Below, one piece after another: positions 39,438 through 48,678 of a stretch of DNA of 64,000 bases. The translations under genes were made by a program, and so were the position numbers. The stretch is taken from contig CAVUSJ010000008.1 in the NCBI GenBank assembly GCA_963744105.1, forward strand, positions 1 to 64,000, read 5' to 3'. The notes below the pieces were generated by a model. The model saw only the letters and a list, made by a program, of their open reading frames with translations. It did no database searches and was not told where the DNA came from. This DNA comes from DASUPK01 sp963744105 (GTDB lineage: Bacteria > Actinomycetota > Thermoleophilia > Solirubrobacterales > 70-9). Every line of letters begins with the position of its first letter. Position 1 is the stretch's first letter.

Positions 39438-40316
39438 TCATAGCTCGGGGACGTCCGCGCCCATCGGCGAGAACGGTACGCGGCGGACCTCGGCCCAGTC
39501 CCCCACCCGCTCGCCAAGGTGCTTCATCACCTCGCCGGTGCTCTGCCAGAAGGTCCAGACCAGCACGGTCGGACCGGCGCCCGAGATCGTCGCGCCGATG
39601 GCGCCCATGCGCGGCGCCTCCGCCACGATCTCCATCGAGCGGGGGTAGAGGTGGGCCCGGTGGGGCTGATGGAGGCGGTCGGTCAGGCCGCGTCCGATCA
39701 GCGTCAGGTCCGAGCGCTCGATGCCCAGGACGAGCTCCGAGGCGGCCGAGACGTTGGCGACGGCATCGACCAGCGGCACCTCATCCGGGATCGCCTTGCG
39801 GGCCTCCTCGGTCGGCACCTGCTCGCCTGGGATCACGACGACGGCCTCGACCCCCTGCGGCGGATCGAGCCGGGTGGAGGTGACGGTGCCACCGTCGTCC
39901 GCGCAGATGACGAAGCCGCCGTAGAGGGCGGCGGCCACGTTGTCCGCGTGGCCCTCGATCTCCGCGGCCTTGATCAGCACGTCCTCGGGCTCCTGGGCAA
40001 GCTCATAGAGATGATCGGCGGCGAGCAGCCCCGCGACGATCGCTGCGGCGCTCGAGCCGAGCCCGGCAGCCAGCGGGATCTCGCTCTTGATCCGGAAGGC
40101 GATCCCGTCCGCCGGCCGCAGGGACTCGAAGGCGCGCACGCAGAGGTTCGAGCGGTCAAGAGGGACGCTGAGCCCGTCGGCCTCGACCGAGAAGGTCCCC
40201 GCCTCCTCCACCTCGAGCTCGAGGTGCAGCGCGAGGGCGGCGGCCAGCACGTCGTAGCCCGGGCCGAGGTTGGCCGAGGAGGCCGGCACCTTGACCAACC
40301 GTCGCCGCGCGGTCAT
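39438..40316 (-). CDS. thrB: Homoserine kinase
   Basis: A 292-residue GHMP kinase. V-P-A-S-S-A-N-L-G-P-G-Y-D opens the fold, P-L-A-A-G-L-G-S-S-A-A-A is the ATP-binding GHMP motif (about 85), and I-S-G-A-G-P-T is the third motif (about 250). It phosphorylates homoserine for threonine synthesis. It is fourth in the lysA-hom-thrC operon, with an unrelated short gene between it and thrC. Confidence 0.95.
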   Translation of the reverse strand: MTARRRLVKVPASSANLGPGYDVLAAALALHLELEVEEAGTFSVEADGLSVPLDRSNLCVRAFESLRPADGIAFRIKSEIPLAAGLGSSAAAIVAGLLAADHLYELAQEPEDVLIKAAEIEGHADNVAAALYGGFVICADDGGTVTSTRLDPPQGVEAVVVIPGEQVPTEEARKAIPDEVPLVDAVANVSAASELVLGIERSDLTLIGRGLTDRLHQPHRAHLYPRSMEIVAEAPRMGAIGATISGAGPTVLVWTFWQSTGEVMKHLGERVGDWAEVRRVPFSPMGADVPEL

Positions 40317-40346
40317 GGGCCGGAGGCTATCCGGCGCGGCGGAGGC

Positions 40347-40673
40347 TCACGACTTGAGCAGGAGTGTGATTCGCTTGGTCTTCGCGCTCTCGTCACCGCC
40401 GGTGGGGATGAAGCTGACGACCACGGAGACCCGCATGGAGCCGGTCGACTCCAGTTGGCTGGCCGCGGCCCCGGTCGCCCGGATCCGCACCGGGAAGTTC
40501 CCGGCGGCGCTCGCCTGAGCATCGAGGGGCTCGACGCCCTGGCCGCCGACCGAGATGGATCCCGGGCCGGGCAGATTGAGGACGAGCTTGGCCGTGCCCG
40601 CCCGGGCGGCCAGGGCCGCGAGCGATGCGATGGATCTCTGTCGGGTCCCCCTGGCATGCGTGAACGACCTCAT
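40347..40673 (-). CDS. Orphan Ig-like repeat domain between thrC and thrB
   Basis: A 108-residue protein whose residues 25-108 look like one beta-sandwich unit of the long secreted repeat proteins of this clade (G-T-A-K-L-V-L-N-L-P-G-P-G-S-I-S-V-G and S-F-I-P-T-G-G-D). It has no signal peptide or membrane anchor, so it may be a displaced fragment of a larger gene. ATG 40673 has GAGGAGAGGG directly upstream, so it is translatable. Its place inside an amino-acid operon is odd. Confidence 0.5.
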   Translation of the reverse strand: MRSFTHARGTRQRSIASLAALAARAGTAKLVLNLPGPGSISVGGQGVEPLDAQASAAGNFPVRIRATGAAASQLESTGSMRVSVVVSFIPTGGDESAKTKRITLLLKS

Positions 40674-40731
40674 CCCTCTCCTCGGACTCGACCGGGCCAG
40701 GCTAATCGCTGCGGCGGACCCTGCCAGAGCG

Positions 40732-41766
40732 TCAGTCGAAGACAGCCTTCTCGACCGCCGCCAGCTCCGCCTTGCAGCCCGTGACCGCCGGCGCCTTGCC
40801 GAGCGCGGTGTCCGGGTCCTTGAGCCCGTGGCCCGTGAGGACGCAGACGACGGTCTCCGGCTCCTCCATCCCGTCGGCCACGGGCAGGCCGTGCGCCAGC
40901 AGGCCCGCCACTGATGCAGCCGATGCGGGCTCGCAGAAGACACCCTCGCTCGAGGCGATCCAGTGGTACGCCTCGAGGATCTGCTCGTCCGACACCGCCG
41001 CGACGCGCCCGCGCGACGCAGTGAAGGCGTTCATCGCCTCCTCCCAGCGGGCGGGGTTGCCGATCCGGATCGCCGAGGCGACGGTCTCGGGGTTCTCGAT
41101 CGGATGGCCCTCCACGAGGGGCGCTGCCCCCTCCGCCTGGAAGCCGTAGAGGATCGGCGACTCTCCGTATTCCTGGAAGCCGGCCCACCAGGAGGTGACG
41201 TTGCCGGCGTTGCCGACCGGGATGGCGAGCGCGGCGGGCGCTTGGCCGAGCTCGTCGCAGGTCTCGAACGCGGCGGTCTTCTGGCCCTGGATCCGGTACG
41301 GGTTGACCGAGTTGACCAGCTCGACCGGGTGCTTCTTCGCGATCTCGCGGACGATCTCCAGGGCCTGGTCGAAGTTCCCCTCGAGCGCGATCACCCGGGC
41401 GCCGTGCATCAGGGCCTGCGCGAGCTTGCCGATCGCGATCTTCCCCTCCGGGACGATCACGGCGCCGCGCATCCCCGCCCGGGCGGCGTACGCGGCGCAA
41501 CTCGCGGCGGTGTTGCCGGTCGAGGCGCAGATGATCGCCTCGGCCCCGGCGCCCTTGGCGCGGGAGACCGCCACGGTCATCCCGCGGTCCTTGAAGCTGC
41601 CGGTCGGGTTCGCGCCCTCGAACTTGAGGTAGACGTCGGCCTCCACGCGCTCGGAGAGCCGCGGGGAGTGGATCAGCGGCGTCGAGCCCTCGTTCAGCGT
41701 CACGATCGGGTCCCCCTCCTCGAGGGGCAGGCGGTCGCGGTAGCGCTCGATCAGCGGGACGGGCAT
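40732..41766 (-). CDS. thrC: Threonine synthase
   Basis: A 344-residue PLP enzyme. The Schiff-base Lys is in P-T-G-S-F-K-D-R-G-M (about 60), with S-T-G-N-T-A-A-S phosphate-binding residues near 83 and V-G-N-A-G-N near 185. It converts phosphohomoserine to threonine. It is third in the operon, ten bases after hom. Confidence 0.95.
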   Translation of the reverse strand: MPVPLIERYRDRLPLEEGDPIVTLNEGSTPLIHSPRLSERVEADVYLKFEGANPTGSFKDRGMTVAVSRAKGAGAEAIICASTGNTAASCAAYAARAGMRGAVIVPEGKIAIGKLAQALMHGARVIALEGNFDQALEIVREIAKKHPVELVNSVNPYRIQGQKTAAFETCDELGQAPAALAIPVGNAGNVTSWWAGFQEYGESPILYGFQAEGAAPLVEGHPIENPETVASAIRIGNPARWEEAMNAFTASRGRVAAVSDEQILEAYHWIASSEGVFCEPASAASVAGLLAHGLPVADGMEEPETVVCVLTGHGLKDPDTALGKAPAVTGCKAELAAVEKAVFD

Positions 41767-41776
41767 CGGCGTCGGC

Positions 41777-43003
41777 CTAGCCGAACTCTTCCTCGATCAC
41801 CCGGATCGAGCGGGGGGCCGAGCGCAGGAACCTGAGCCTGGCTATCCGCTTCAGGGCGGCCGCGAACCTCTTCTCGCTGACGGGGTGCATGACCATGATC
41901 AGCTGCGCCTCGCCGCCGAGCCCGCGCTGCACGACGCTTCTGACCGAGACCCCGCTGTCGCCCAGCACCTCAGCCACCTGTGCGAGCACCCCGGGCTCGT
42001 CGTCGACCTCGAGGTGGAGATAGAAGGCCATCTCGACGTCCCTGGCGATCCGCAGCCTCGCGTTCTCCTCGAAGAGCGGCGAGCCGCCGCCGATCACGGA
42101 GACGACGTCGCCGAGGACCGCGGCCGCGGTCTCGGGCCCTCCGGCGCCGGGACCGGACATCGTGATCTCGGTGATCGCCGGCGACTCGACCATCACCGCG
42201 TTGAACGGTCCCTCGATCGGAGAGAGCGGATGGCCCGGGTAGAGGAAGCAGGGGAAGACGCGGACGCTGATCTCGCCGTCGCCGATCCGCTCCGCGACGC
42301 CGAGGAGCTTCAGCGAGAGGCCGAGCTCCTTCGCGTAGGCGATGTCGTCAGGCTTGATCCGCTCGATCCCCTCGTACGGGACGTCCTTGAGTCTCACGGG
42401 CGCGCCGAAGGCGAGCCGGGCGAGGATCGCCATCTTCGCCGCGGCGTCCGCGCCGCCGACGTCGTCGGTCGGGTCAGCCTCCGCGTAGCCGAGGTCCTGG
42501 GCCTGCTTCAGGGCCTCCTCGTAGGAGAGGCCGCTGCGGGCCATCTCGGTGAGGATGTAGTTGGTCGTGCCGTTGACGATCCCGAAGACCTTCTCGATCG
42601 GGATCGCGCCGAGGCTCTCCTGGACCACGCGGATCACCGGGATCGCTCCGGCGACCGCGGCCTCGAAGCGGAGCTGCGCGCCGCCCTCGCGGGCGGCCGC
42701 CACCAGCTCCTCGCCGCACTGAGCGAGCAGCTGCTTGTTCGCGGTGACCACGTGCTTGCCCTCCCGCAGCGCGCGGGTTACGTAGTCGAGCGCCGGGTCG
42801 ATGCCGCCGATCAGCTCCACCACGATGTCGCTGCGAGAGAGGATGCGCTCGAAGTCGCCCTTCTTCCGGCTGAGGACGCCGCTGACCCGCGGCCGGCGGC
42901 CCGAGACCTCTTCGACCATGTCGGCGCGCTCGTTGAGCAGCCTCTTGAAGGCTGAGCCCACCGTCCCCTTGCCGAGGATGCCGACGTTCACCGTCTCGGA
43001 CAT
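41777..43003 (-). CDS. hom: Homoserine dehydrogenase
   Basis: A 408-residue enzyme. G-I-L-G-K-G-T-V-G-S-A-F is the NAD(P) motif, D-P-T-D-D-V-G-G-A-D-A-A-A-K the substrate site (about 210), and residues 330-408 are an ACT regulatory domain (V-D-D-E-P-G-V-L-A-Q-V-A-E-V) through which threonine usually inhibits. It makes homoserine from aspartate semialdehyde. ATG 43003 overlaps the lysA stop (TGATG); GTG 43006 also possible. Confidence 0.95.
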   Translation of the reverse strand: MSETVNVGILGKGTVGSAFKRLLNERADMVEEVSGRRPRVSGVLSRKKGDFERILSRSDIVVELIGGIDPALDYVTRALREGKHVVTANKQLLAQCGEELVAAAREGGAQLRFEAAVAGAIPVIRVVQESLGAIPIEKVFGIVNGTTNYILTEMARSGLSYEEALKQAQDLGYAEADPTDDVGGADAAAKMAILARLAFGAPVRLKDVPYEGIERIKPDDIAYAKELGLSLKLLGVAERIGDGEISVRVFPCFLYPGHPLSPIEGPFNAVMVESPAITEITMSGPGAGGPETAAAVLGDVVSVIGGGSPLFEENARLRIARDVEMAFYLHLEVDDEPGVLAQVAEVLGDSGVSVRSVVQRGLGGEAQLIMVMHPVSEKRFAAALKRIARLRFLRSAPRSIRVIEEEFG

Positions 43004-44301
43004 CACTCGTCCCTGCTCAGCAGGTCGTCCCAGGTCTCCCGGCGGACGACGACCCTCGCCTCGCCGTCGCGGCAGAAGATCACCGGCGGTCTCGGCACGC
43101 CGTTGTAGTTGTTGGCCATCGCGTGGCCGTACGCCCCCGTCGCGGGCGTGACGAGCACGTCCCCGACGCGCGGGGCGGCCAGCTCGGAGTCTCGGACGAG
43201 CACGTCACCAGACTCGCAGTGCATCCCGGCGATCGTCGCCAGGGTGTCCGGCGTGTCGGCGGCGCGATCCGCAATCACGGCCTCGTAGCGCGAGCCGTAG
43301 AGCATCGGCCGCAGGTTGTCGGACATGCCCCCGTCGACGGCGACGTAGGTGCGCACGCCCGGGATCTCCTTAACCGTCCCGACGCGGTAGGCCGTCACCC
43401 CGGCGTTGCCCACCAGCGATCGGCCGGGCTCCACCAGGATCCGAGGCGTTGGGTCGAAGACGCGCTGCACGCCGCGGACCTTGACGTCGACGTAGTCCTC
43501 GATCGAGGGCGGCTCGTCGCTGTCCAGATATGCGATCCCGAGGCCACCGCCGACGTTGAGGAGCTCGGGGGCGAGGTCAACCGCATCGCAGAACTCGGCG
43601 ATCACCTCGATCGCCTTCACGTAGGGCTCGAGCTCGAAGATCTGCGAGCCGATGTGCGCGTGCAGTCCCACCAGCTCGAGGTTCGACGACTCGCGCACTC
43701 GCTCGACCGCCCGCTCGGCGAGCCGGTCGGCCAGGCCGAAGCCGAACTTCGAGTCGAGCTGGCCGGTCTGCACGTAGTCGTGGGTCGAGGGCTTGATGCC
43801 CGGCGTAACCCTGATCAGGACCTTCTGGGGCCGATTCAGGAGCCGGTCCGCCAGCTCGATCTCGTCGAAGGAGTCGAGGATCAGATGGCCCACCCCGGAG
43901 TCGATGGCGTAGCGGAGCTCGTGCTCGGTCTTGTTGTTGCCGTGCATGTGGATCCGGGCCGGATCGAAGCCCGCTGCCAGCGCCATGTGCAGCTCGCCCC
44001 CGGAAGCGACATCGACGGAGAGGCCGGCGTCGCGCATGAGCCGATAGGCGGCCGTCGCGGGCAGGGCCTTGCTCGCGTAGATGACCTCGAAGCGCTCGGT
44101 GCGCTCGGCGAACGCCCGCACGTACTCCTCGGCCCGCCGGCGGAAGTCGTCCTCGGCGTAGAGGTAGGCGGGTGTGCCGAATCGCTCGGCCAGCTCGACG
44201 ACGTCGCAGCCCGCGATCTCGAGATGGCCGCGCTCGTTCACCCGCGACCCCGCCGGGTAGACCGGCGAGGCGGCGATCGGATCTGCGGCACGCACGTTCA
44301 T
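43003..44301 (-). CDS. lysA: Diaminopimelate decarboxylase
   Basis: A 432-residue fold-type III PLP enzyme. V-I-Y-A-S-K-A-L-P-A carries the Lys (about 75), H-M-H-G-N-N-K-T-E, G-G-G-L-G-I-A-Y and C-E-S-G-D the other site residues. It makes lysine from meso-diaminopimelate. The gene opens the lysA-hom-thrC-thrB operon. Its ATG has no ribosome-binding site and only 31 bp separate it from the divergent hydrolase, so a short or leaderless mRNA is possible. Confidence 0.95.
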   Translation of the reverse strand: MNVRAADPIAASPVYPAGSRVNERGHLEIAGCDVVELAERFGTPAYLYAEDDFRRRAEEYVRAFAERTERFEVIYASKALPATAAYRLMRDAGLSVDVASGGELHMALAAGFDPARIHMHGNNKTEHELRYAIDSGVGHLILDSFDEIELADRLLNRPQKVLIRVTPGIKPSTHDYVQTGQLDSKFGFGLADRLAERAVERVRESSNLELVGLHAHIGSQIFELEPYVKAIEVIAEFCDAVDLAPELLNVGGGLGIAYLDSDEPPSIEDYVDVKVRGVQRVFDPTPRILVEPGRSLVGNAGVTAYRVGTVKEIPGVRTYVAVDGGMSDNLRPMLYGSRYEAVIADRAADTPDTLATIAGMHCESGDVLVRDSELAAPRVGDVLVTPATGAYGHAMANNYNGVPRPPVIFCRDGEARVVVRRETWDDLLSRDE

Positions 44302-44332
44302 AGGAGAGGCAATTCTGACGGGAACGAGCAGA

Positions 44333-45070
44333 ATGCCCGCAATGGAGCACTCGGCGCCCCGCGGCCCGGATCGCCGGGGCACCCACAACGGGCTTGCATA
44401 CGCGCTCTGGCTTCCCGATGACCCGCCGCCGTGGCATGCGGTCGTCGTCGTCCACGGCGCGGGATCACGAAAGGAGAACCACGCCGACTTCGCCCGGCTC
44501 GCCACCGCAAGCGGCTGGGCGGCCCTCACCTTCGACCTGCCCGGCCACGGCGAGAGTGAGCCGGAGATGACCGGGGCGGCGGTCGACGCCGTGATCTCGA
44601 TGGTTCATCTGCTGGAGGTGCAGGAGGGGGTGGACGAGGGACGTGTCGCGGTGCGCGGCTCGAGCCTGGGTGGCTTCCTCGCTCTCTGCGCGGCGGCGGC
44701 CGCCCCCGAGATCGCCGGCGTGATCGCGATCTGCCCGGCGAGCGAGGACCACCTGGCGAGCGGGGTACGCAGCGGCCGCTTCGACATGCGCGCCGGGGAC
44801 CCCACGGACCTGGAGGCCTGGCTGCTGTCCCAGGACGTAGGAGAGGCCGTGGAGAGGATCGCCGGCCGGCCGCTGATCCTGATGCACGCCGAGGGCGACA
44901 CCCAGATCCCCAGCGACCACTCCGAGGAGCTCCATGAACGGGCCGGCGAGCCGCGCAAGCTCGTCATCGCGCCGGGTGGCGCTCACACCACCGTCCAGCA
45001 CGACGCCGAGCTGCAGGGGATGGCGCTGCGCTGGCTGGAGCGCGAGCTTCGCGCGGCCGGCCGCCGCTAG
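44333..45070 (+). CDS. Alpha/beta hydrolase
   Basis: A 245-residue alpha/beta-hydrolase fold protein. V-V-V-V-H-G-A-G-S is the oxyanion strand, G-S-S-L-G-G carries the nucleophile (Ser at about 107), D-T-Q-I-P-S-D-H is the acid region and G-G-A-H-T-T the catalytic His. It is likely an esterase or a dienelactone hydrolase-like enzyme. A divergent neighbour of lysA; its TAG overlaps the end of the frameshifted Gly-rich gene. Confidence 0.85.
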   Translation: MPAMEHSAPRGPDRRGTHNGLAYALWLPDDPPPWHAVVVVHGAGSRKENHADFARLATASGWAALTFDLPGHGESEPEMTGAAVDAVISMVHLLEVQEGVDEGRVAVRGSSLGGFLALCAAAAAPEIAGVIAICPASEDHLASGVRSGRFDMRAGDPTDLEAWLLSQDVGEAVERIAGRPLILMHAEGDTQIPSDHSEELHERAGEPRKLVIAPGGAHTTVQHDAELQGMALRWLERELRAAGRR

Positions 45071-45348
45071 TGGTTGCCGGCCAGCGTCTGGAGGTCGTTG
45101 TTCAGGGTCTTGCCGACCCCGCCGAGTCCCGGGCTGCTGCTCCCGCCGAGGGTGCTGCCGAGGCTCTCGGTGTCCTTCTGGACCGTGTTGCCCACCCCTG
45201 AGACGGTCTGGCTGACGACGTTGCCCTGCTTGGTCGTCGGGGGCGTCTGAGCGGCACCCGGATCCGGGGGGCTCAGTGCCTGAACCTGGGGGACCCGTGT
45301 CCCCTGCCATTGCCGTTGCCCCCGCCGGGGAACGTGTTGCTGCCCGGG
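45067..45348 (-). pseudogene. Out-of-frame C-terminal tail of the Gly-rich membrane protein
   Basis: In a different frame from the gene at 45273-46001, the minus strand stays open for 94 codons, with a low-complexity protein-like tail: N-V-V-S-Q-T-V-S-G-V-G-N-T-V-Q-K-D-T-E-S, then a Ser/Gly/Leu end and L-Q-T-L-A-G-N-H before TAG 45067-45069. It has no start of its own. Joining the two frames near 45290, where a run of five Cs occurs, would give one protein of about 320 residues. This is a natural frameshift, a sequencing slip or a recoding site. Confidence 0.5.
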
Positions 45349-46001
45349 TCAGAGCTCGACGGCGGTAAGGGCCTGTTGAACGGGCCCTTGCCGGTAACGA
45401 CACCGGTGTCGCTCCCGAAGATCGGATCGTTCTTGCCGTTGGTCCCGTTGGAGCCGTTTCGGTGCGGAATGTCGGGATGGGTCGGATGCACCGGGCCCGT
45501 CGGGTCCTTGGTCGCCGTGCTCGGAGGCCCGGAGCCGTCGCCGGAGCCTCCGCTCCCGCCTGTGACCGTATCGGTGGGAGGCGCTGTCGCCGGCGGCGGA
45601 GCGTTCAGCCCGCCCTTCGGCTTGCCGCCGTTGCCGCCGCCCTGGCCACCGTTCCCCGCCCCGCCGTTGGACGCGCCGCCGCCGCCCGAGGCGCCCGGCA
45701 CCGCGGTCGACGCCAGCTGGCCCGCCGTCGCACTGACCGGGGCAGCCGCATTCGCGGCGTTGCCACCGGCCGTCGCCTGGCTGAGCTCGACATTGCCGTC
45801 CACGGAGATCTCATGCCCGGTCGGCCACACATTGAACGAGACGAGACCGACCAGCGTCACGAAGACGATGGCGGCACCCGCAAGTAGGGCGCCCGAAGCT
45901 CCAATCCCGACGATGAAGCTGTCGGGGGTGTTGTTCGTTGATGTCTTGGCCGCCGCGTGAGCCTCCCCCTCTCGCACGGCACGCCATTCGCGCGCACTCA
46001 C
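45273..46001 (-). CDS. Gly-rich single-pass membrane protein (frameshifted end)
   Basis: A 242-residue protein with one membrane helix (about 28-54, I-V-G-I-G-A-S-G-A-L-L-A-G-A-A-I-V) and a long outer Gly/Asn/Pro/Ser-rich tail. N-terminal residues 1-20 are charged. It terminates at TGA 45273 in R-F-R-H, but the next frame continues the pattern for another 70 residues. Surface-exposed filamentous or adhesive function is possible, and no domain is recognised. Confidence 0.6.
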   Translation of the reverse strand: MSAREWRAVREGEAHAAAKTSTNNTPDSFIVGIGASGALLAGAAIVFVTLVGLVSFNVWPTGHEISVDGNVELSQATAGGNAANAAAPVSATAGQLASTAVPGASGGGGASNGGAGNGGQGGGNGGKPKGGLNAPPPATAPPTDTVTGGSGGSGDGSGPPSTATKDPTGPVHPTHPDIPHRNGSNGTNGKNDPIFGSDTGVVTGKGPFNRPLPPSSSDPGSNTFPGGGNGNGRGHGSPRFRH

Positions 46002-46038
46002 GTTGGTGTCATCGTCCCTAATTCGAAGGGCTTTAGTA

Positions 46039-46054
46039 ACCCCAAAAGCGGGGT
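46039..46054. promoter_or_regulatory. ACCCC-AAAAGC-GGGGT hairpin
   Basis: A 16-bp inverted repeat in the gap between the M23 peptidase stop (46124) and the start of the Gly-rich gene (46001), both on the minus strand. Read leftward it may end the peptidase transcript (loop GCTTTT) or act as an operator 38 bp before the start. Confidence 0.3.
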
Positions 46055-46123
46055 AGCCATTTGTCCTATTCAGCGCACTTTGCGCCTACCCGAAAAGGAC
46101 GAGGGGAGAAGTTCGTGTCCGAA

Positions 46124-47266
46124 CTAGAGGTAGGCGAGCGGATCGGTCGTCTGCCCGTTGATCCGCACCTCGAAGTGGACGTGCGGACCGAAGCAGTAGC
46201 CCGTGCAGTCGCTCAGCCCGATGATCTGGCCCTGAGCCACCTGCTGACCGGAGGAGACCAGGAAGCGCTCCTGGTGCCCGTAACAGGTCGAGAGCCCGCC
46301 GCCGTGGTCGATGCAGGTGTAGTTCCCGTAGCCGCCGGTCGGCGCGGCGATCGTGACCGTCCCGGCCGCAGCGGCGCGGATCGGCGTGCCGGTGGGGACT
46401 CCGATGTCGACTCCTGGATGGAACTCGTACCCGTTGCCGATGTTCCGGCCGCCGTAGCCGGAGGTGATAGGCCCGTTCACCGGCCAGATCAGCCCGTGGC
46501 CGCCGGCCCGGATCGGACCCGCCGGCAGCGCGCCGGTGCCGGCGCCGAGCTGCTCGGCGATCTTCTGGGAGATGTCGTTGAGGTTGCCCTCGAGGTCGTC
46601 CTGCTGACTGCGGACCTTCTGGAGGGTCGAGTGCTGCTGGCGGCGCGCGGTGGCGAGCTCGCTGGTGCGCTGCTTGAGCTTCGCCGCGGTGACGTCCAGC
46701 TCGTGCTTGCGCGCAGCGATCTCATCGCGAGCGGAGCGGACGGTGTTGACGGTCACCTGCATCTCGTTGCGCAGGCCGCGGACGCGGGAGACGATGTCGT
46801 TGTCCTGATGCTGGAGCGTCTGGAGGTACTGGGTTCGCGCCAGCAGATCGTCGAAGCCGTGCGCCTGCAGCAGGACGGTGATCAGATCGGGCTCGCTCGA
46901 CTCGTAGATGGAGACCAGCCGCTGCTCGAGGAGCTGGATGGCCTCGTGGAGGCGCACCTTGAGAGCCTCGAGGCGGGCTTGCGCCGAGTCGAGCTCGGCC
47001 TGCTTCTGCTTCAGATCGGCGGCGATGGCGGCCCGGCGGTTCCGGAGATCGGCGACCTGCGAGGTGAGCTGCTGCAGCTGCGTCGACTCGTGGCTGATCC
47101 TGTTGGTGAGCACGCCGGCATGAGCCCGCGCATGCGAGAGCTTGTTCTGCGTCGAGTTGAGCTTCTGGGTGAGGCTCTGACCCGAGGCGCTGCCGCCCCA
47201 GATCGCACACGCGCAGACGATCACGGCGCCCGAGAGCGCCAGCATCAGCCGCTTGGATCCCGTCAT
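46124..47266 (-). CDS. M23 peptidoglycan endopeptidase with coiled coil (PcsB/EnvC-like)
   Basis: A 380-residue exported protein. A signal segment (about 6-28) precedes a long coiled coil (about 30-240; L-T-Q-K-L-N-S-T-Q-N-K-L and similar) and an M23 domain with H-P-G-V-D-I-G (His and Asp zinc ligands) and G-P-H-V-H-F-E (second His-x-His). Such proteins cut peptide crosslinks at division sites, the coiled coil being the regulator-binding arm (FtsEX in the EnvC/PcsB case). Confidence 0.9.
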   Translation of the reverse strand: MTGSKRLMLALSGAVIVCACAIWGGSASGQSLTQKLNSTQNKLSHARAHAGVLTNRISHESTQLQQLTSQVADLRNRRAAIAADLKQKQAELDSAQARLEALKVRLHEAIQLLEQRLVSIYESSEPDLITVLLQAHGFDDLLARTQYLQTLQHQDNDIVSRVRGLRNEMQVTVNTVRSARDEIAARKHELDVTAAKLKQRTSELATARRQQHSTLQKVRSQQDDLEGNLNDISQKIAEQLGAGTGALPAGPIRAGGHGLIWPVNGPITSGYGGRNIGNGYEFHPGVDIGVPTGTPIRAAAAGTVTIAAPTGGYGNYTCIDHGGGLSTCYGHQERFLVSSGQQVAQGQIIGLSDCTGYCFGPHVHFEVRINGQTTDPLAYL

Positions 47267-47333
47267 CTGAGCGACACAGGTTGAAGGGCCGGGACCGGCC
47301 CGCCTGAAAACCCGGTTGCAGCCGGCGCCGCTC

Positions 47334-48641
47334 TTACGCGGCGGTGGCGGCGGGCTCGCGATCGGCCGCTGCCCCGTTGCCGTTCGCGCCGTTGGAGCCG
47401 TTGATCGCCTGCCCGGCGGCCTCCGCTGCCTGGGCGAAGCGCTCCTGGTAGGTGCGGGCCTGCATCCGCGAGATCACCAGGCGCTGCACCTGGGCCGTGC
47501 CCTCGAACAGCTGGTAGATCTTGGCGTCGCGGAACCACTTCTCCAGCGGGCAGTCGGTGGTCTGCGCGTAGGGGCCTACGAGGTCCATGAGGGTGGTCGT
47601 CGCCCACATCGTCACGTCGCCGGCCTTGAGCTTCGACATCGAGCCCTGGCCGCCCGTCATCGGGATGCCGTTGCGGCCCATCCACGAGGCGCGCTGGACG
47701 AGCAGGCGGGCGGAGTCGATCTCCGTCGCCACGTCGGCGAGGACCTGCTGGATCCGCTGCTCCTCGAGCGCGGGCTTGCCGCCCTCCACGGTCTGATCAC
47801 CGAGGTACTCCAGCGTCCACTCGTACGCGGCCTGGGCGATGCCCAAAGCCGAGGCGCCGACGATCGGGCGCGTCATCTCGAAGGTGGCAAGGGCGTTCGA
47901 TGAGCCGCCCTTCTGGCCCGAGCGGGCTCGCTCGAGCTTCTTGTTGAGCTTGTCCATCCCGCCGAGCAGGTTCTCCACCGGGATCCGGCAGTCCTCGAGG
48001 ACGACCTCCGCCGTGTGGGAGGCCCGGATGCCGATCTTCGACTCCTTCTTGCCCTGGCGGAGGCCCGGCGTGCCCTTGCCGACGACGAAGGAGGCCTGGC
48101 CGCGATGGCCGAGCTCCGGGTCGACGGTCGCGACGACCACGTGGACGTCGGCGATGCCGCCGTTGGTGATGAAGACCTTGGTTCCATTGAGCACCCACTC
48201 GTCGCCGTCGAGCTTCGCCGTCGTCTTCAGGCTCTTCACGTCGGAGCCCGCCTGCGGCTCGGTCACCGCGTAGGCGCCGAGGGCGATCTCGTCACCGATG
48301 CCGAAGCACTGCGGAACCCACTCGGCGATCTGCTCGGGGGTGCCCGAGGCGGCGATACCGGCGGCCGCCAGGCCTGAGCCCTGGACGGCCAGCGCTATTC
48401 CGGCACATCCCCAGTGGAGCTCCTCGGCGGTGATCACACCGAACTGCCCGCCCGGGTCCTGACCCATCTTCTGCATGTGCTCGATGCCCTGCAGCCCCCA
48501 CTTGCGAGCCTCCTTGATGACCTCCCATGGAGTGCTCTCGTCCCGGTCGTGCTGGCGGGCGACGGGCCGGATGACCTCGCGCGAGAACTTGCGGACGTAG
48601 TCGCGGTGCTCCTGCTGCTCCTCGGTGAGCGCGAAATCCAT
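47334..48641 (-). CDS. Acyl-CoA dehydrogenase
   Basis: A 435-residue flavoprotein. M-D-F-A-L-T-E-E-Q-Q-E-H opens the family, with A-Y-A-V-T-E-P-Q-A-G-S-D-V (FAD contact, about 122), F-I-T-N-G-G and the C-terminal F-E-G-T-A-Q-V-Q-R-L-V-I, whose Glu is the catalytic base region of many members. It introduces the alpha-beta double bond of fatty acyl-CoA. An inverted-repeat operator 38-51 nt upstream (48679-48692) is shared with the thiolase gene. Confidence 0.95.
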   Translation of the reverse strand: MDFALTEEQQEHRDYVRKFSREVIRPVARQHDRDESTPWEVIKEARKWGLQGIEHMQKMGQDPGGQFGVITAEELHWGCAGIALAVQGSGLAAAGIAASGTPEQIAEWVPQCFGIGDEIALGAYAVTEPQAGSDVKSLKTTAKLDGDEWVLNGTKVFITNGGIADVHVVVATVDPELGHRGQASFVVGKGTPGLRQGKKESKIGIRASHTAEVVLEDCRIPVENLLGGMDKLNKKLERARSGQKGGSSNALATFEMTRPIVGASALGIAQAAYEWTLEYLGDQTVEGGKPALEEQRIQQVLADVATEIDSARLLVQRASWMGRNGIPMTGGQGSMSKLKAGDVTMWATTTLMDLVGPYAQTTDCPLEKWFRDAKIYQLFEGTAQVQRLVISRMQARTYQERFAQAAEAAGQAINGSNGANGNGAAADREPAATAA

Positions 48642-48678
48642 TTTCGAGCGGCCTGCCTTTCGGAGATCAGAGACTGAT

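Noticed and set aside
43123..44421. 432-codon plus-strand frame opposite lysA
   Set aside because: Antisense shadow; it also runs into the alpha/beta hydrolase region without features.
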